Below, piece after piece: positions 14,792 through 23,460 of a stretch of DNA of 64,000 bases (positions within the stretch are counted from its first letter, which is position 1; each line of letters begins with the position of its first letter). Origin of the DNA: Dyadobacter sp. UC 10 (GTDB taxonomy: Bacteria > Bacteroidota > Bacteroidia > Cytophagales > Spirosomataceae); assembly GCF_008369915.1 (NCBI RefSeq), contig NZ_VSRN01000001.1, positions 1,612,001 to 1,676,000 on the forward strand. The letters are read 5' to 3'. Position numbers and translations under genes: made by a program. The notes below the pieces were generated by a model. It saw nothing but the letters and a program-made list of their open reading frames with translations. It was not told where the DNA came from and did not search any database.

Positions 14792-15541
14792 TTACAATAC
14801 GGCTTTCGCAATCGCCTTTCCCCAATATCGCCCTAAAACTGCGACTCCTTCCTCGTTGGGATGCAGATAGAAGACGCCTTGCTGTCCATTTTCCGGCTTA
14901 AATAGCTTTAAATGATTTTTTTTAAAGTATTTAAATGCTTTGGTATCACCTTTAAAGACAAGGCCCGGATTTGTATTGTCGTAATCTTTCACCATCGCAT
15001 CAAGCTCGGGGATGTAGGTTTTTAGTCTTTCCAGCCCCTCTTCGAGATATTTTGAACGGTTGTAGGTATTGGTACTGTACCAAATCGGATGCTGCACTAC
15101 TACTTTGCATCCGGGGTATTTCCCCAGCAATTCCGAGATGATAGTTTGCATATTTTTCCTGTAATCCTCCTTCGCAACGGGCGCGCCGTTTGGACCTTCG
15201 ATCGCACTATCATTCGTGCCGAGCTTCATTGAAAAGATAAGCTGATGGTCTTTTTTTGCAAACAGGCTGTCGGCAGCCTTTGTAGCAAGTATGAAGTATT
15301 TCCCGCTTCCTGGAAGCCAGTCCACCGTCGTAGAGCCGCTTTTTCCGACATTGACAAATGCTACATCATCAACTCCCTTTTGCTCTTTGAGATAATTAAC
15401 CGCGTGCGTTGGTGGCGGAAAACCGTTAGCGCCTCCTTTCCCCTGGGTAATACTGTTTCCAATAAATACGATGGAAAGCTTGTTTTGCCCGAAAGTCAGC
15501 TGGGCTAAAAGCAGGAATAGTATCAAAAACTTTGATCTCAT
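14792..15541 (-). CDS. Exported SGNH/GDSL hydrolase
   Basis: Serine esterase or lipase-type hydrolase with an SGNH fold. I use the ATG at 15539-15541, which gives a clean signal peptide (MRSKFLILFLLLAQLTFGQ); the longer frame adds 15 unconvincing residues. Block I is VFIGNSITQG (nucleophile Ser), the oxyanion Asn is in KLGTNDS, and the catalytic His is in the late YLHPNEEG segment. The substrate (carbohydrate ester, lipid or other) is not readable. It is a single-gene unit converging on the 14284 gene. Confidence 0.87.
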   Translation of the reverse strand: MRSKFLILFLLLAQLTFGQNKLSIVFIGNSITQGKGGANGFPPPTHAVNYLKEQKGVDDVAFVNVGKSGSTTVDWLPGSGKYFILATKAADSLFAKKDHQLIFSMKLGTNDSAIEGPNGAPVAKEDYRKNMQTIISELLGKYPGCKVVVQHPIWYSTNTYNRSKYLEEGLERLKTYIPELDAMVKDYDNTNPGLVFKGDTKAFKYFKKNHLKLFKPENGQQGVFYLHPNEEGVAVLGRYWGKAIAKAVL

Positions 15542-15592
15542 TGCATATTCTGAAAGGTAATGTGAAGCATACAAGAACTCAAACACGAATTT

Positions 15593-15820
15593 CTACCCCA
15601 GAAACCGCCTTACGATCCAGATAATCAGGTTCAGCAGGCCGCTCAGGAGCAGCATCGTAGTTATTGGAAAGTAAAACTTGAAGTTTTCTCTTTCCACCCG
15701 AATATCCCCCGGAAGCCGGCCCAGCCAATGCAGTTTGTCACTCAGAAAATAGACGATGATACCGACTGCCACCACTGCGATGCCGATTAATATGATGTAT
15801 TTGCCGGTAGCCTGTGACAC
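15593..15820 (-). CDS. DUF2905 family small membrane protein
   Basis: A 75-aa protein with two membrane helices (about 8-25 and 52-70) flanking the family signature WLGRLPGDIRVERENFKFYFP. DUF2905 proteins are widespread small inner-membrane proteins of unknown role. It starts 5 bp after the stop of the DinB-family gene, so the two are almost certainly co-transcribed. No functional link between them is known to me. Confidence 0.85.
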   Translation of the reverse strand: MSQATGKYIILIGIAVVAVGIIVYFLSDKLHWLGRLPGDIRVERENFKFYFPITTMLLLSGLLNLIIWIVRRFLG

Positions 15821-15825
15821 TCTGT

Positions 15826-16353
15826 CTATTCGATTTTACCAAGAGCCAGCTCAATATGTGCGAAATGGTGGGTTACATGCCAGGCCGACATAGCCAATGC
15901 ATGGCGCTGACTCAGCCAGATTTTTCTGAGGGGATGAAAATAAGCGATATCCAGCTGGTCGGCCGTAAGCGACTTTGCAAGATACAGGTACCTCTCGCCA
16001 ATCTTCTCGAAAATGGCCAGTGAAGTATCGATCGGCATGTCTTTGGCTTCCACCGTTTCTGCCCAACCGTCCATATTAATAAGTGTTACCTCTTTATAAT
16101 CGGGCTCGGTGAGTGCTTTTTTCATTCGAAAGAAGTGGAGCAAATGAATATCCGCCACGTGGTGGACCAGTTGCCGCACCGTCCAGCTTCCTTCCCGGTA
16201 TGTTTTGTCAAGGTCGCTTTCTGCAAGGTCTGCCACGAGCTCGCGGTAATCGGCAGGAGCGGATTCAATAACGCTGATCAAATTGGCCAGTTCTTCGTCT
16301 GTGTAACGCTCTTGCCAAGTAAACTGTCCTATCGGATATTTTCTATCGGTCAT
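15826..16353 (-). CDS. DinB-superfamily protein, YfiT-like putative metal-dependent hydrolase
   Basis: A 175-aa four-helix-bundle protein. The metal-binding His pattern of the YfiT branch is present: HHVADIHLLHFFRMKKAL in helix 2 and HALAMSAWHVTHHFAHI near the C terminus. The N-terminal segment (YPIGQFTWQERYTDEELANLI) and the length match YfiT-type proteins. Related enzymes transfer low-molecular-weight thiols such as bacillithiol onto electrophiles; the thiol used here is unknown. It is the first gene of a two-gene operon with the DUF2905 gene. Confidence 0.85.
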   Translation of the reverse strand: MTDRKYPIGQFTWQERYTDEELANLISVIESAPADYRELVADLAESDLDKTYREGSWTVRQLVHHVADIHLLHFFRMKKALTEPDYKEVTLINMDGWAETVEAKDMPIDTSLAIFEKIGERYLYLAKSLTADQLDIAYFHPLRKIWLSQRHALAMSAWHVTHHFAHIELALGKIE

Positions 16354-16378
16354 TGTTAGATGCTAGTTAAGGATAATG

Positions 16379-17062
16379 CTAGTGTATCTGAAATCCCAAT
16401 TCAAAAGTTAAAAGACTGAACTTATCTGACCTGAAATCAGCCAGGTCACCTTTGATACGGTTCATCAATGCGGCTTCGTACCGCACATTGAACAGCAACT
16501 TTTTAAGCTTATAAGAAAGTTCGACCGGAACCATAGGCAATACGGTTTTATAATAGCGATTGACTACAAAACCGGGATCAATTTCTGCGCCAATATACAT
16601 GCCGGGTGTTCTGGAAAACGAAATAACATTGATCTGCGCACTTATTCCAGCTCCTATCGAAAAGGCTTCCACCGGATAATAGTGGATCATTCCGGCAATT
16701 CCAAGCCCATAATCTGAAGAACCCGACTGGAATTGTCCGAGGGATGCGCCTACATAATCTTTCATCATGACCGGCTCGTCCCAATACGTATGTTTTGAAA
16801 AATTGGTTTGCCCCTTGAAGCTGAGATCGTTGCTCAATGGTTTCAACATAGCAGCACCAATTCCAATTCCTCCGAGCAGTATTTTGGGAGAAGTCGTTTT
16901 ATCGTAACCCAATATCGGATACACAGCTTTTGACCTGGTACCAACCGGCATGTAGAGATTACCATTTGCAGTCACATACCATTCCGCGGGCTTTTTCTGA
17001 GAGAAAGACGCACGGCTCATTAAAAGGAAAAGCACACAAAAAATTGCCGGGACCCGATTCAT
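16379..17062 (-). CDS. Predicted outer-membrane beta-barrel protein (unknown)
   Basis: A 227-aa exported protein: signal peptide (MNRVPAIFCVLFLLMSRASFSQ) then alternating hydrophobic/polar strands consistent with a small barrel, ending in FELGFQIH. No named family recognised. Its ATG overlaps the TGA of the upstream lipoprotein gene by 4 bases, and that gene overlaps the YfhO-like gene in the same way, so the three are translationally coupled. The context suggests an envelope assembly or export role, which is inference. Confidence 0.65.
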   Translation of the reverse strand: MNRVPAIFCVLFLLMSRASFSQKKPAEWYVTANGNLYMPVGTRSKAVYPILGYDKTTSPKILLGGIGIGAAMLKPLSNDLSFKGQTNFSKHTYWDEPVMMKDYVGASLGQFQSGSSDYGLGIAGMIHYYPVEAFSIGAGISAQINVISFSRTPGMYIGAEIDPGFVVNRYYKTVLPMVPVELSYKLKKLLFNVRYEAALMNRIKGDLADFRSDKFSLLTFELGFQIH

Positions 17063-17382
17063 ACCTTATAAAATTTTTCGACCAGCGTAGTACCTCCTAT
17101 TTCCACGACAACCTGATAAATACCTCTGTCCTGACCTTCCAGATCGAACCTAATGCCGTCGGTTGGAATACCAGCTTCTACTTTCAGCTCGCTGATCTGC
17201 TTTGCATTGGGGTCGAATATGCGGATCGTGCAAGCCTGGCGCTGATCGTTTTTTATATAAACAGCAATCTGACTGGTAGCCGGATTGGGGTAAGCGACCA
17301 GCAAAAGATCCGTTTCTACCTGCGGCTTGTCGCAGCCTGCCAATAAGATCAATAGAGAAAATAATACTAGTAGCTTTCTCAT
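17059..17382 (-). CDS. Small lipoprotein resembling a stand-alone type IX sorting domain
   Basis: A 107-aa lipoprotein: hydrophobic leader and lipobox LLAGC (Cys17). The mature part looks like the C-terminal sorting domain of type IX-secreted proteins, with AYPNPATSQIAVYI, an IFDPNAKQISEL strand and a final GIYQVVVEIGGTTLVEKFYKV strand. Such domains normally sit at the end of large secreted proteins; here it is the whole mature protein and lipid-anchored. It overlaps neighbours by 4 bases on both sides (ATGA junctions). A simple beta-sandwich lipoprotein is the alternative. Confidence 0.7.
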   Translation of the reverse strand: MRKLLVLFSLLILLAGCDKPQVETDLLLVAYPNPATSQIAVYIKNDQRQACTIRIFDPNAKQISELKVEAGIPTDGIRFDLEGQDRGIYQVVVEIGGTTLVEKFYKV

Positions 17383-19865
17383 GCTTTCCTGGCTTTTGCA
17401 GCCACAAACACGGCGCCGACAACCAGCCCAATCAGCAACAGAGAGCTCACAAGATCTATTTTGTGGCCGACATCTACCGAAACCGGCTCAAACCTGAATT
17501 TGATCGTATGCTTTCCGGCTGGTACCCTTACTGCTCGCAGCACATAATTGGCCCTGAGCAGATCAGCAGGTTTATCGTCAATCGTTACTTTCCATTCGTC
17601 CCGTACATTATAATATATTTCGGAAAAAACGGCCAGCCCTTCACCTTTTGAATTGCTTTCGTAAATCAGTTCATTGGGCTTGTAACTGATCAGAGTAATC
17701 TTCGCGGCTGAATCCGGCTGAATGCTCAGACCTTGCAGCTTTGCAGCAAATTTCTGATCAAGTACTGCCTCTGTACGCGGCTTCAGCGAGTCAAGCGCAG
17801 CCATTTCGGCATCCGCGTTGGGAACGATCTTGTAACTGTTCACAAACCAGGCATGCCCGAACGCTTCGGGATTGGTCTGCGCAACTTTGTTGCCTTGCTG
17901 GTCACCAGAGATAAAATACTTGGTATTCAGCATATTCAGTATATTAATATTCGGCCTTTCTGTAGCAATTTGCCGTTCGAAAAGTTCCTGGTACCGGCGC
18001 AGCTTGGCCCCGTGATAGCCGCCAAGTGATTTGTGAAAATTCGAAGCTTCCGCACTATTGAATGCACCCTGCCGGGCTGTAAGATCGTAAACTTTGTAGT
18101 TCGGATCGGGATCGCGCAATATCTGCTCATCAGCTGGTGAAGGTGCCGTATTACCCTGAGCCACGTAATTTGAAACAAAATCTTCACTATTGAGATACCT
18201 TTTATCGACACCAAAAAGGTCAAATATCAGCAATAAGAAAAGGACACTGTAAAGTATCACCGGTTTAACCTTTTCAATCATCCACAACCAGATCAGTCCG
18301 GCGGTGAGCAGCACAAATATCAAACTTCTGAATGCATCGCTCTTCATCAGGCCGATCCTGTCTTGCACGATTGAATTGACAATCTGCTGCGCAAATGCTT
18401 TATCCTGTGTGTTTTGCGCAAACTGTTCTACGGTCATCGCGTCGCCGGCTGCCTGAAAACTGAAAAATAATGTCGGCATCACGGCCATGATCAGCATCAG
18501 GCCGCCGGTGATTCCGAGAGAGATCAGGAATGGCTTTTGAAATTCCTTCCAGCTGATTTTTCTCTGAACGACAATGATCAGCGCGAGAATCCCCAGCATT
18601 ACCATTAGAAGCTGCGCAAGCGACACCGCCATCGTCATCGCCCGGAACTTGTTGAACATCGGAAAATAATCGAAAAACAGATAATTGACCGCTGCAAAGC
18701 TTTTCCCCAAAGCCCAGACAATGTAAAGCAGCACCACACCGACTACCCAGGATTTGAGGGGGCTTTTAACAATAAAAATACCGAGTACGAAAAGAAAGAA
18801 GACGATCGCTCCGACATAGTTCGGGCCGCCCATAATAGGCTGGTCTCCCCAATACAGCGGCATTTGCTGGATAATACTTTGGGCATTCGCCGCGTCAACC
18901 CCTCTCCCTGTGAGTGTTTTGTAAGTTTCAGAATTTGAGGAAAGCGGACCGTACCCTGCCCCGCCATAGGCATTCGGAATGATCAATGTAAGCAGCTCGC
19001 CGAAGCCGTAGCTGTACGCAAATGCGTAGGTTTTGTCAAGACCATTCCCTTTTTCAGCACCTTTTGCCGGATCCTTGCTGGTCAGTTCCGACTTCCCGCG
19101 GATGGTTTCTTTGGTATAATCATACGCATTCCAGAGTCTGGTAGTATGCGTCCCGACAGCCAGAACAGCCGCCAGACCAAGTCCGCCCAGAATAGGGACG
19201 AGCTGTTTAACCGCGCCCTGTTTAATCAAAGAAACACTCTCGATAATTACTAAAATGACAATCCCGATACCCAGATAATAGGTAATCTGCACGTGATTGG
19301 CATATAGTTCAAGCGAAAGGAACAGCGCCGTAAGCGCGGCGCCGGCCAGCCAGTGCTTTCTGAAAGCGACTATTACGCCTGCAATCACCCCCGGGGCATA
19401 CATGATGGCAATCACCTGCGAAATGTGCCCGGCTTCCAGGTTAATTACATTGAATGTTGAAAATGCGAACGCAACTCCCCCCAATGCTGCCAGCCAGCCG
19501 CCGGCCCCAAGCACCAGAAAGAGCACATATGCACTCACCATTCCGATCAGCAGATAATTGGCAGGAGCAGGTAAAATTTTATTAATCCCCTGGCCGATCT
19601 TCGTGGAAATGCTGGTAGGATAGTCGGTAGCGACCAGATAAGCGGGCATTCCTGCAAACATTCCGTTGGTCCAGGACGACCATTCCTTCGTTTGCTTGTG
19701 ATAATCGAGTACTTCTCTTGCAGCTGCCTTGGCCTGAATATCATCGCCGGCTACCATTTTCTTTCCCTGCAAAACCGGGGAAACGTACATGAGCGACAAA
19801 ATGATGAAGCCAATTACAGCTACCAGATGCGGCCAGCTATTTTGCCAGGAAATCAGATTTTTCAT
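17379..19865 (-). CDS. YfhO-like multi-span membrane protein
   Basis: An 828-aa inner-membrane protein of the YfhO type, related to GT-C glycosyltransferase folds. About 12-13 membrane helices fill the first 540 residues, with the acidic MVAGDDIQAKAAAREVL loop after helix 1 and a large periplasmic domain at the C terminus (about 570-800) before a final helix. These proteins are thought to move sugars from lipid carriers onto envelope polymers or lipoteichoic acids; the acceptor here is unknown. First gene of a three-gene overlapping operon, with a -7 box 140 bp upstream. Confidence 0.82.
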   Translation of the reverse strand: MKNLISWQNSWPHLVAVIGFIILSLMYVSPVLQGKKMVAGDDIQAKAAAREVLDYHKQTKEWSSWTNGMFAGMPAYLVATDYPTSISTKIGQGINKILPAPANYLLIGMVSAYVLFLVLGAGGWLAALGGVAFAFSTFNVINLEAGHISQVIAIMYAPGVIAGVIVAFRKHWLAGAALTALFLSLELYANHVQITYYLGIGIVILVIIESVSLIKQGAVKQLVPILGGLGLAAVLAVGTHTTRLWNAYDYTKETIRGKSELTSKDPAKGAEKGNGLDKTYAFAYSYGFGELLTLIIPNAYGGAGYGPLSSNSETYKTLTGRGVDAANAQSIIQQMPLYWGDQPIMGGPNYVGAIVFFLFVLGIFIVKSPLKSWVVGVVLLYIVWALGKSFAAVNYLFFDYFPMFNKFRAMTMAVSLAQLLMVMLGILALIIVVQRKISWKEFQKPFLISLGITGGLMLIMAVMPTLFFSFQAAGDAMTVEQFAQNTQDKAFAQQIVNSIVQDRIGLMKSDAFRSLIFVLLTAGLIWLWMIEKVKPVILYSVLFLLLIFDLFGVDKRYLNSEDFVSNYVAQGNTAPSPADEQILRDPDPNYKVYDLTARQGAFNSAEASNFHKSLGGYHGAKLRRYQELFERQIATERPNINILNMLNTKYFISGDQQGNKVAQTNPEAFGHAWFVNSYKIVPNADAEMAALDSLKPRTEAVLDQKFAAKLQGLSIQPDSAAKITLISYKPNELIYESNSKGEGLAVFSEIYYNVRDEWKVTIDDKPADLLRANYVLRAVRVPAGKHTIKFRFEPVSVDVGHKIDLVSSLLLIGLVVGAVFVAAKARKA

Positions 19866-20002
19866 TTCGATAGTAAGTAAGCCAGGGCTTGGTTTTGGAA
19901 TTGTGAAGCGCTTTTCACTGCGCCGTCAAAAATATCACTTTTCAAACAGTGACGTTTCAGATGACAACCTGAAAATGAATATTAAATTTTTATTAACCGG
20001 CG

Positions 20003-20010
20003 CAAATATA
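20003..20010 (-). promoter_or_regulatory. Candidate -7 box of the YfhO operon
   Basis: TATATTTG on the minus strand, 138 bp upstream of the YfhO-like start. A TTTTG lies 25 bp further upstream, a little far for a -33 element. Confidence 0.35.
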
Positions 20011-20110
20011 TAAGTATTGATATATGTTTAGGGTGCAAAATCAGATTCTTGTTCCAGCAAAATTTTGACAGAATTAAGAAATCAGATATATATTTTAAGG
20101 AAATACCGGA

Positions 20111-20118
20111 TAAATTTG
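20111..20118 (+). promoter_or_regulatory. Candidate -7 box of pfkA
   Basis: TAAATTTG matches the Bacteroidota -7 consensus and lies 68 bp before the pfkA ATG. No TTTG is seen at the expected -33 position. Confidence 0.4.
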
Positions 20119-20186
20119 CGGAAATTGTGCCTTTTATGGTCTAAAAGACGCGACACATTCAAAAGATAGAAGTAACCCGAAATTAA

Positions 20187-21161
20187 ATGAAAAGAATTGG
20201 AGTATTTACCTCAGGAGGAGATGCACCCGGTATGAACGCCTGTATCAGGGCAGTTGTCCGCGGCGCTGTCTACCATGGGATTGAAGTTTTTGGAATCAGA
20301 AAAGGATATAACGGAATGATTGCCGGTGATGTTTATAAAATGGACTCTCACTCGGTAAGCAATATAGTTCAGCGGGGAGGCACGATCCTCAAATCGGCAA
20401 GAAGCAAGGAATTTATGACCCCCGAAGGACGCAAGAAAGCGTACGAAAATTTACAGGCACATGGTATTGAAGGCCTGGTGGCAATTGGCGGGAACGGTAC
20501 CTTCACCGGTGCCATGATTTTTGGAAATGAATATGGTATCCCGACCGTAGGCGCACCGGGAACTATTGATAATGACCTCTACGGAACAGATTACACGATC
20601 GGATTTGACACTGCCGTAAATACAGCCCTCGACGCGATTGACCGTATCCGTGATACCGCAAGCTCGCACGACCGTATATTTTTCATCGAAGTAATGGGAC
20701 GCGACTCCGGCTATATCGCCGTACAGTCGGGCATTGCCGGAGGTGCTGAACTGGTGATGGTACCGGAAGTACTAACGCCCATTTCAGAAGTCGTTGAAAC
20801 ATTAAAACAAGGATGGAGCCGCTCCAAATCTTCTTCCATTATTGTAGTTGCCGAAGGTGACGAGGAAGGAAGTGCGCAGGAAGTGGCAGAAAAAATCAAA
20901 GCTCAGGTAGATGAAAATGCGGATATCCGAGTAACCACGCTGGGCCACACGCAACGGGGAGGGCAACCTTCTGCTTATGACCGTATCCTGGCCAGCCGTT
21001 TGGGCCTTGGCGCGGTGGAAGGGTTGATCGCGGGACAGAAAAATGTGATGGCGGGTATTGTTAACAATGACCTTGTTTATACGCCTTTTGAGGATACCAT
21101 CCGCCTTCCCAAGCCAATCAATGAGGATCTGCTCAGAATGGTGAAAATATTGAGCGTATAG
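20187..21161 (+). CDS. pfkA: 6-phosphofructokinase, ATP type
   Basis: Phosphorylates fructose 6-phosphate in glycolysis. At 324 aa it has the bacterial PfkA length. GVFTSGGDAPGMNACIR (5-21) is the ATP loop, PGTIDND (124-130) contains the catalytic Asp128, GRDSGYIA lies near 173, and GHTQRGGQPSAYDR (about 251) closes the substrate site. The Gly after Pro124 argues for ATP rather than pyrophosphate. Unusually the GGDGS loop reads GGNGT, with Asn103 in place of the Mg-binding Asp of E. coli. It is a single-gene unit converging on the YdcF-like gene. Confidence 0.95.
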   Translation: MKRIGVFTSGGDAPGMNACIRAVVRGAVYHGIEVFGIRKGYNGMIAGDVYKMDSHSVSNIVQRGGTILKSARSKEFMTPEGRKKAYENLQAHGIEGLVAIGGNGTFTGAMIFGNEYGIPTVGAPGTIDNDLYGTDYTIGFDTAVNTALDAIDRIRDTASSHDRIFFIEVMGRDSGYIAVQSGIAGGAELVMVPEVLTPISEVVETLKQGWSRSKSSSIIVVAEGDEEGSAQEVAEKIKAQVDENADIRVTTLGHTQRGGQPSAYDRILASRLGLGAVEGLIAGQKNVMAGIVNNDLVYTPFEDTIRLPKPINEDLLRMVKILSV

Positions 21162-21175
21162 TCCGCCCGGCTTTT

Positions 21176-21949
21176 TTAAATGTAACCGGCAAATTTATAG
21201 ACGACATACCCGATCAGTTCATGCCATAACACGCTGAAATCGGCAAAAGCATTCGCGTCGGGAATTACGAGGTTGTTGAAATTGATATTATTATAACCTC
21301 CGTGGTAATCGGCGGGGAAGATATCGGCTCTGATCCCTGCCTTTTGAAAACACCCCTTCGCCCTGCGCATGTGGAATGCTGAAGTAATAAGGATATACTT
21401 TCCGGATGGAAATTTTTGTTTGAGGATAGCAGCAGAATACTTCGCGTTTTCGCGTGTATTCCTTGCTTTCTCCTCAAACATAATATCCGACGCAGGTACT
21501 CCCCACTGCACCAACAGCCCCGCTGCCTCACGCGTCTCCCCTTTTCGCAGCCTCATCTGATAAGGCAGGCTCATGCCGGTAATTAATATCTTTTTGATTT
21601 TCCCGGCCTTGTAAAGTCTGAACGTTTGCAAAACCCGATCGCCGTTGTTCCCGAGAGAAACCAGATCAGAATAGGGCTTACTGCCGGCTATCAGCCCGCC
21701 TGAAAGTAGCACACCCACATCATAAGTGCCCGTCATTTGCTGCATAAGTGTAACTTTCGGCTCCCACCAGTTGAGTGCCTTGATGACGAGACAGGTATTG
21801 GACGAAAGGTAAAGTGCTACGAAAGCCAACCCGACCGCCAGCCTTTTTCTGCTGTTATTTTTGGTGAAAAACCCATAAGCCATGAGTACAAGTATGATAC
21901 TCAGAGGCATTGCCATGAAGTCTATTGCTTTTGACAGAAAAAAAAACAT
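21176..21949 (-). CDS. YdcF family (DUF218) membrane-anchored protein
   Basis: A 257-aa protein with two N-terminal membrane helices (about 8-27, 35-52) and a DUF218/ElyC-type domain. Family motifs are DVGVLLSGGLI, the RVLQTFRLYKAGKIKKILITG strand-helix-strand and SAFHMRRAKGCFQKAG (conserved TS-x-HMxRA core). YdcF/ElyC/SanA proteins act at the cytoplasmic membrane and are linked to envelope polysaccharide maintenance. Its stop lies 14 bp from the pfkA stop in convergent orientation. Confidence 0.88.
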   Translation of the reverse strand: MFFFLSKAIDFMAMPLSIILVLMAYGFFTKNNSRKRLAVGLAFVALYLSSNTCLVIKALNWWEPKVTLMQQMTGTYDVGVLLSGGLIAGSKPYSDLVSLGNNGDRVLQTFRLYKAGKIKKILITGMSLPYQMRLRKGETREAAGLLVQWGVPASDIMFEEKARNTRENAKYSAAILKQKFPSGKYILITSAFHMRRAKGCFQKAGIRADIFPADYHGGYNNINFNNLVIPDANAFADFSVLWHELIGYVVYKFAGYI

Positions 21950-22050
21950 TTGAATAAGAAGCTGGTAGATGTTATCGTTTTGAAACTAATTTTGCAGCAG
22001 CCGTGATTTGAAATAATTAAAATAAACCTTGATAAGCAAACTTCCATCCG

Positions 22051-23457
22051 ATGAGAGCGTCTTTCCGAACTTCCTTTCTGCTTCTGTTTTTGACTTCCAT
22101 GCTATCGCTGGAATTACTCGCCCAGGGTTACCGGCTTGAAGCGACGATACAAGGAGTAAGGGATTCATCATTTGTAATCGGGCACTATAACCGGACGCAC
22201 AACCAGTTTGTACCGAAAGACACCGCCAAAGCGGATGCCAATGGGAAAATCGTTTTTCAAGGTACTCAGAACCTGCCCGGCGGATTGTATGTGATCCTGT
22301 TTCCTGGCAACAAACGCCTGATAGAATTCATCTATTCGGGCAAGGAGACCAATTTTTCGATGGAAACGGATACGCTCGACATGATCGGCAATATGAAAAT
22401 AACCGGGTCGAAAGAGAATGAGCTTTTCTACAATTACCAGAAGGAACTGAAAAACAACGCCAGACAGATCGAACAGCTCGGCAAAACGGGAACGCCCGAA
22501 GCCAAGGCGAAAATCAGGGAAATACAGGAGAATTTTACTGCCTACCGCAAGCAAATGCTGGACGAAAATGCCGGGGCTTTTACGTCGCAACTGCTAAAAA
22601 TGTCAGTGGATCCCGATGTGCCAGCGGTACCAAAATTAGCGAACGGTAAGCCTGATTCGGTCTGGGTCTTCAATTATTACAAGGCGCACTATTGGGATGC
22701 ATTCGATTTTTCGGATCCCCGAATCATCAACACCCCGTTTTTGGAGCCAAGGCTTGACCGCTATTTCAAAAACCTGGTCGTACAAACGCCTGATTCGCTG
22801 ATCCGGGATTCGGACCGGATGATCAAAAAAGCCTCAGCTAATAAAGACGCAAAGTCATGGGTGGTCTTTTACATCGCCAACCAATATGAAAACCCGAAAA
22901 CAGTCGGAACGGAGGCAGTTTGGGTGCATATAGCCGAGAAATACTATTTGTCCGGCGACATGGGCGTTTCTGAGGATTCTAAAAAACGTATAGCCGAAAA
23001 GGTAAATACGCTGAAAACGCTGCTGGTCAATAAACCATTTCCCGCATTAAGCCTGACAGACCCAGCCGGTAAGAAGGTAAGCGTACAAGCAATCCAGGGA
23101 AATTATACTGTTCTGTTCTTTTATGCTCCTTCCTGTGGCCATTGCAAGGAAGCCTCACCGAAGCTGAGAGAGTTTTATGATAAGAATAAGGCAAACGGAA
23201 TCAAAGTCATGGCGATCTCTACCGAACATAATTTGGAGGAGTGGAAATCATTTATCAAGACCTATCACCTCGAAGAGCTGACCAATGGCATGGACCCATT
23301 GCAGCAGATCGATTTCAACCGTAAGTTCGATGTGGTGACTACGCCTATGATTTACATTCTGGACAAAAACAAAAAGATCATTGCCCGCAAAATGCCGGTT
23401 GAGCAGCTGGAAGACTTTTTAAATTACTACCAGAATAAAATGGCCAGGAAATTGTAG
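22051..23457 (+). CDS. TlpA-like periplasmic thioredoxin with DUF4369-type N-terminal domain
   Basis: A 468-aa exported thiol-disulfide protein. After a signal peptide (about 1-25) comes a beta-rich DUF4369-like domain (about 26-120), a helical DUF5106-like linker and a C-terminal thioredoxin/AhpC-TSA domain from about 335. The redox motif is SCGHC in FYAPSCGHCKEASPKL, and the cis-Pro is in VVTTPMIYILD. Such proteins are typical of Bacteroidota and reduce or shuffle cysteines in exported proteins, including those for cytochrome maturation. It is a single-gene unit converging within 4 bp on the lactonase gene. Confidence 0.9.
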   Translation: MRASFRTSFLLLFLTSMLSLELLAQGYRLEATIQGVRDSSFVIGHYNRTHNQFVPKDTAKADANGKIVFQGTQNLPGGLYVILFPGNKRLIEFIYSGKETNFSMETDTLDMIGNMKITGSKENELFYNYQKELKNNARQIEQLGKTGTPEAKAKIREIQENFTAYRKQMLDENAGAFTSQLLKMSVDPDVPAVPKLANGKPDSVWVFNYYKAHYWDAFDFSDPRIINTPFLEPRLDRYFKNLVVQTPDSLIRDSDRMIKKASANKDAKSWVVFYIANQYENPKTVGTEAVWVHIAEKYYLSGDMGVSEDSKKRIAEKVNTLKTLLVNKPFPALSLTDPAGKKVSVQAIQGNYTVLFFYAPSCGHCKEASPKLREFYDKNKANGIKVMAISTEHNLEEWKSFIKTYHLEELTNGMDPLQQIDFNRKFDVVTTPMIYILDKNKKIIARKMPVEQLEDFLNYYQNKMARKL

Positions 23458-23460
23458 GTA

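Larger units (their letters stand above)
19866..20186. other. Divergent promoter region between YfhO-like gene and pfkA
   Basis: This 321-bp AT-rich gap has no gene. It holds a -7 box for each direction: TATATTTG on the minus strand at 20010-20003 and TAAATTTG on the plus strand at 20111-20118. No terminator or repeat was seen. Confidence 0.55.
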
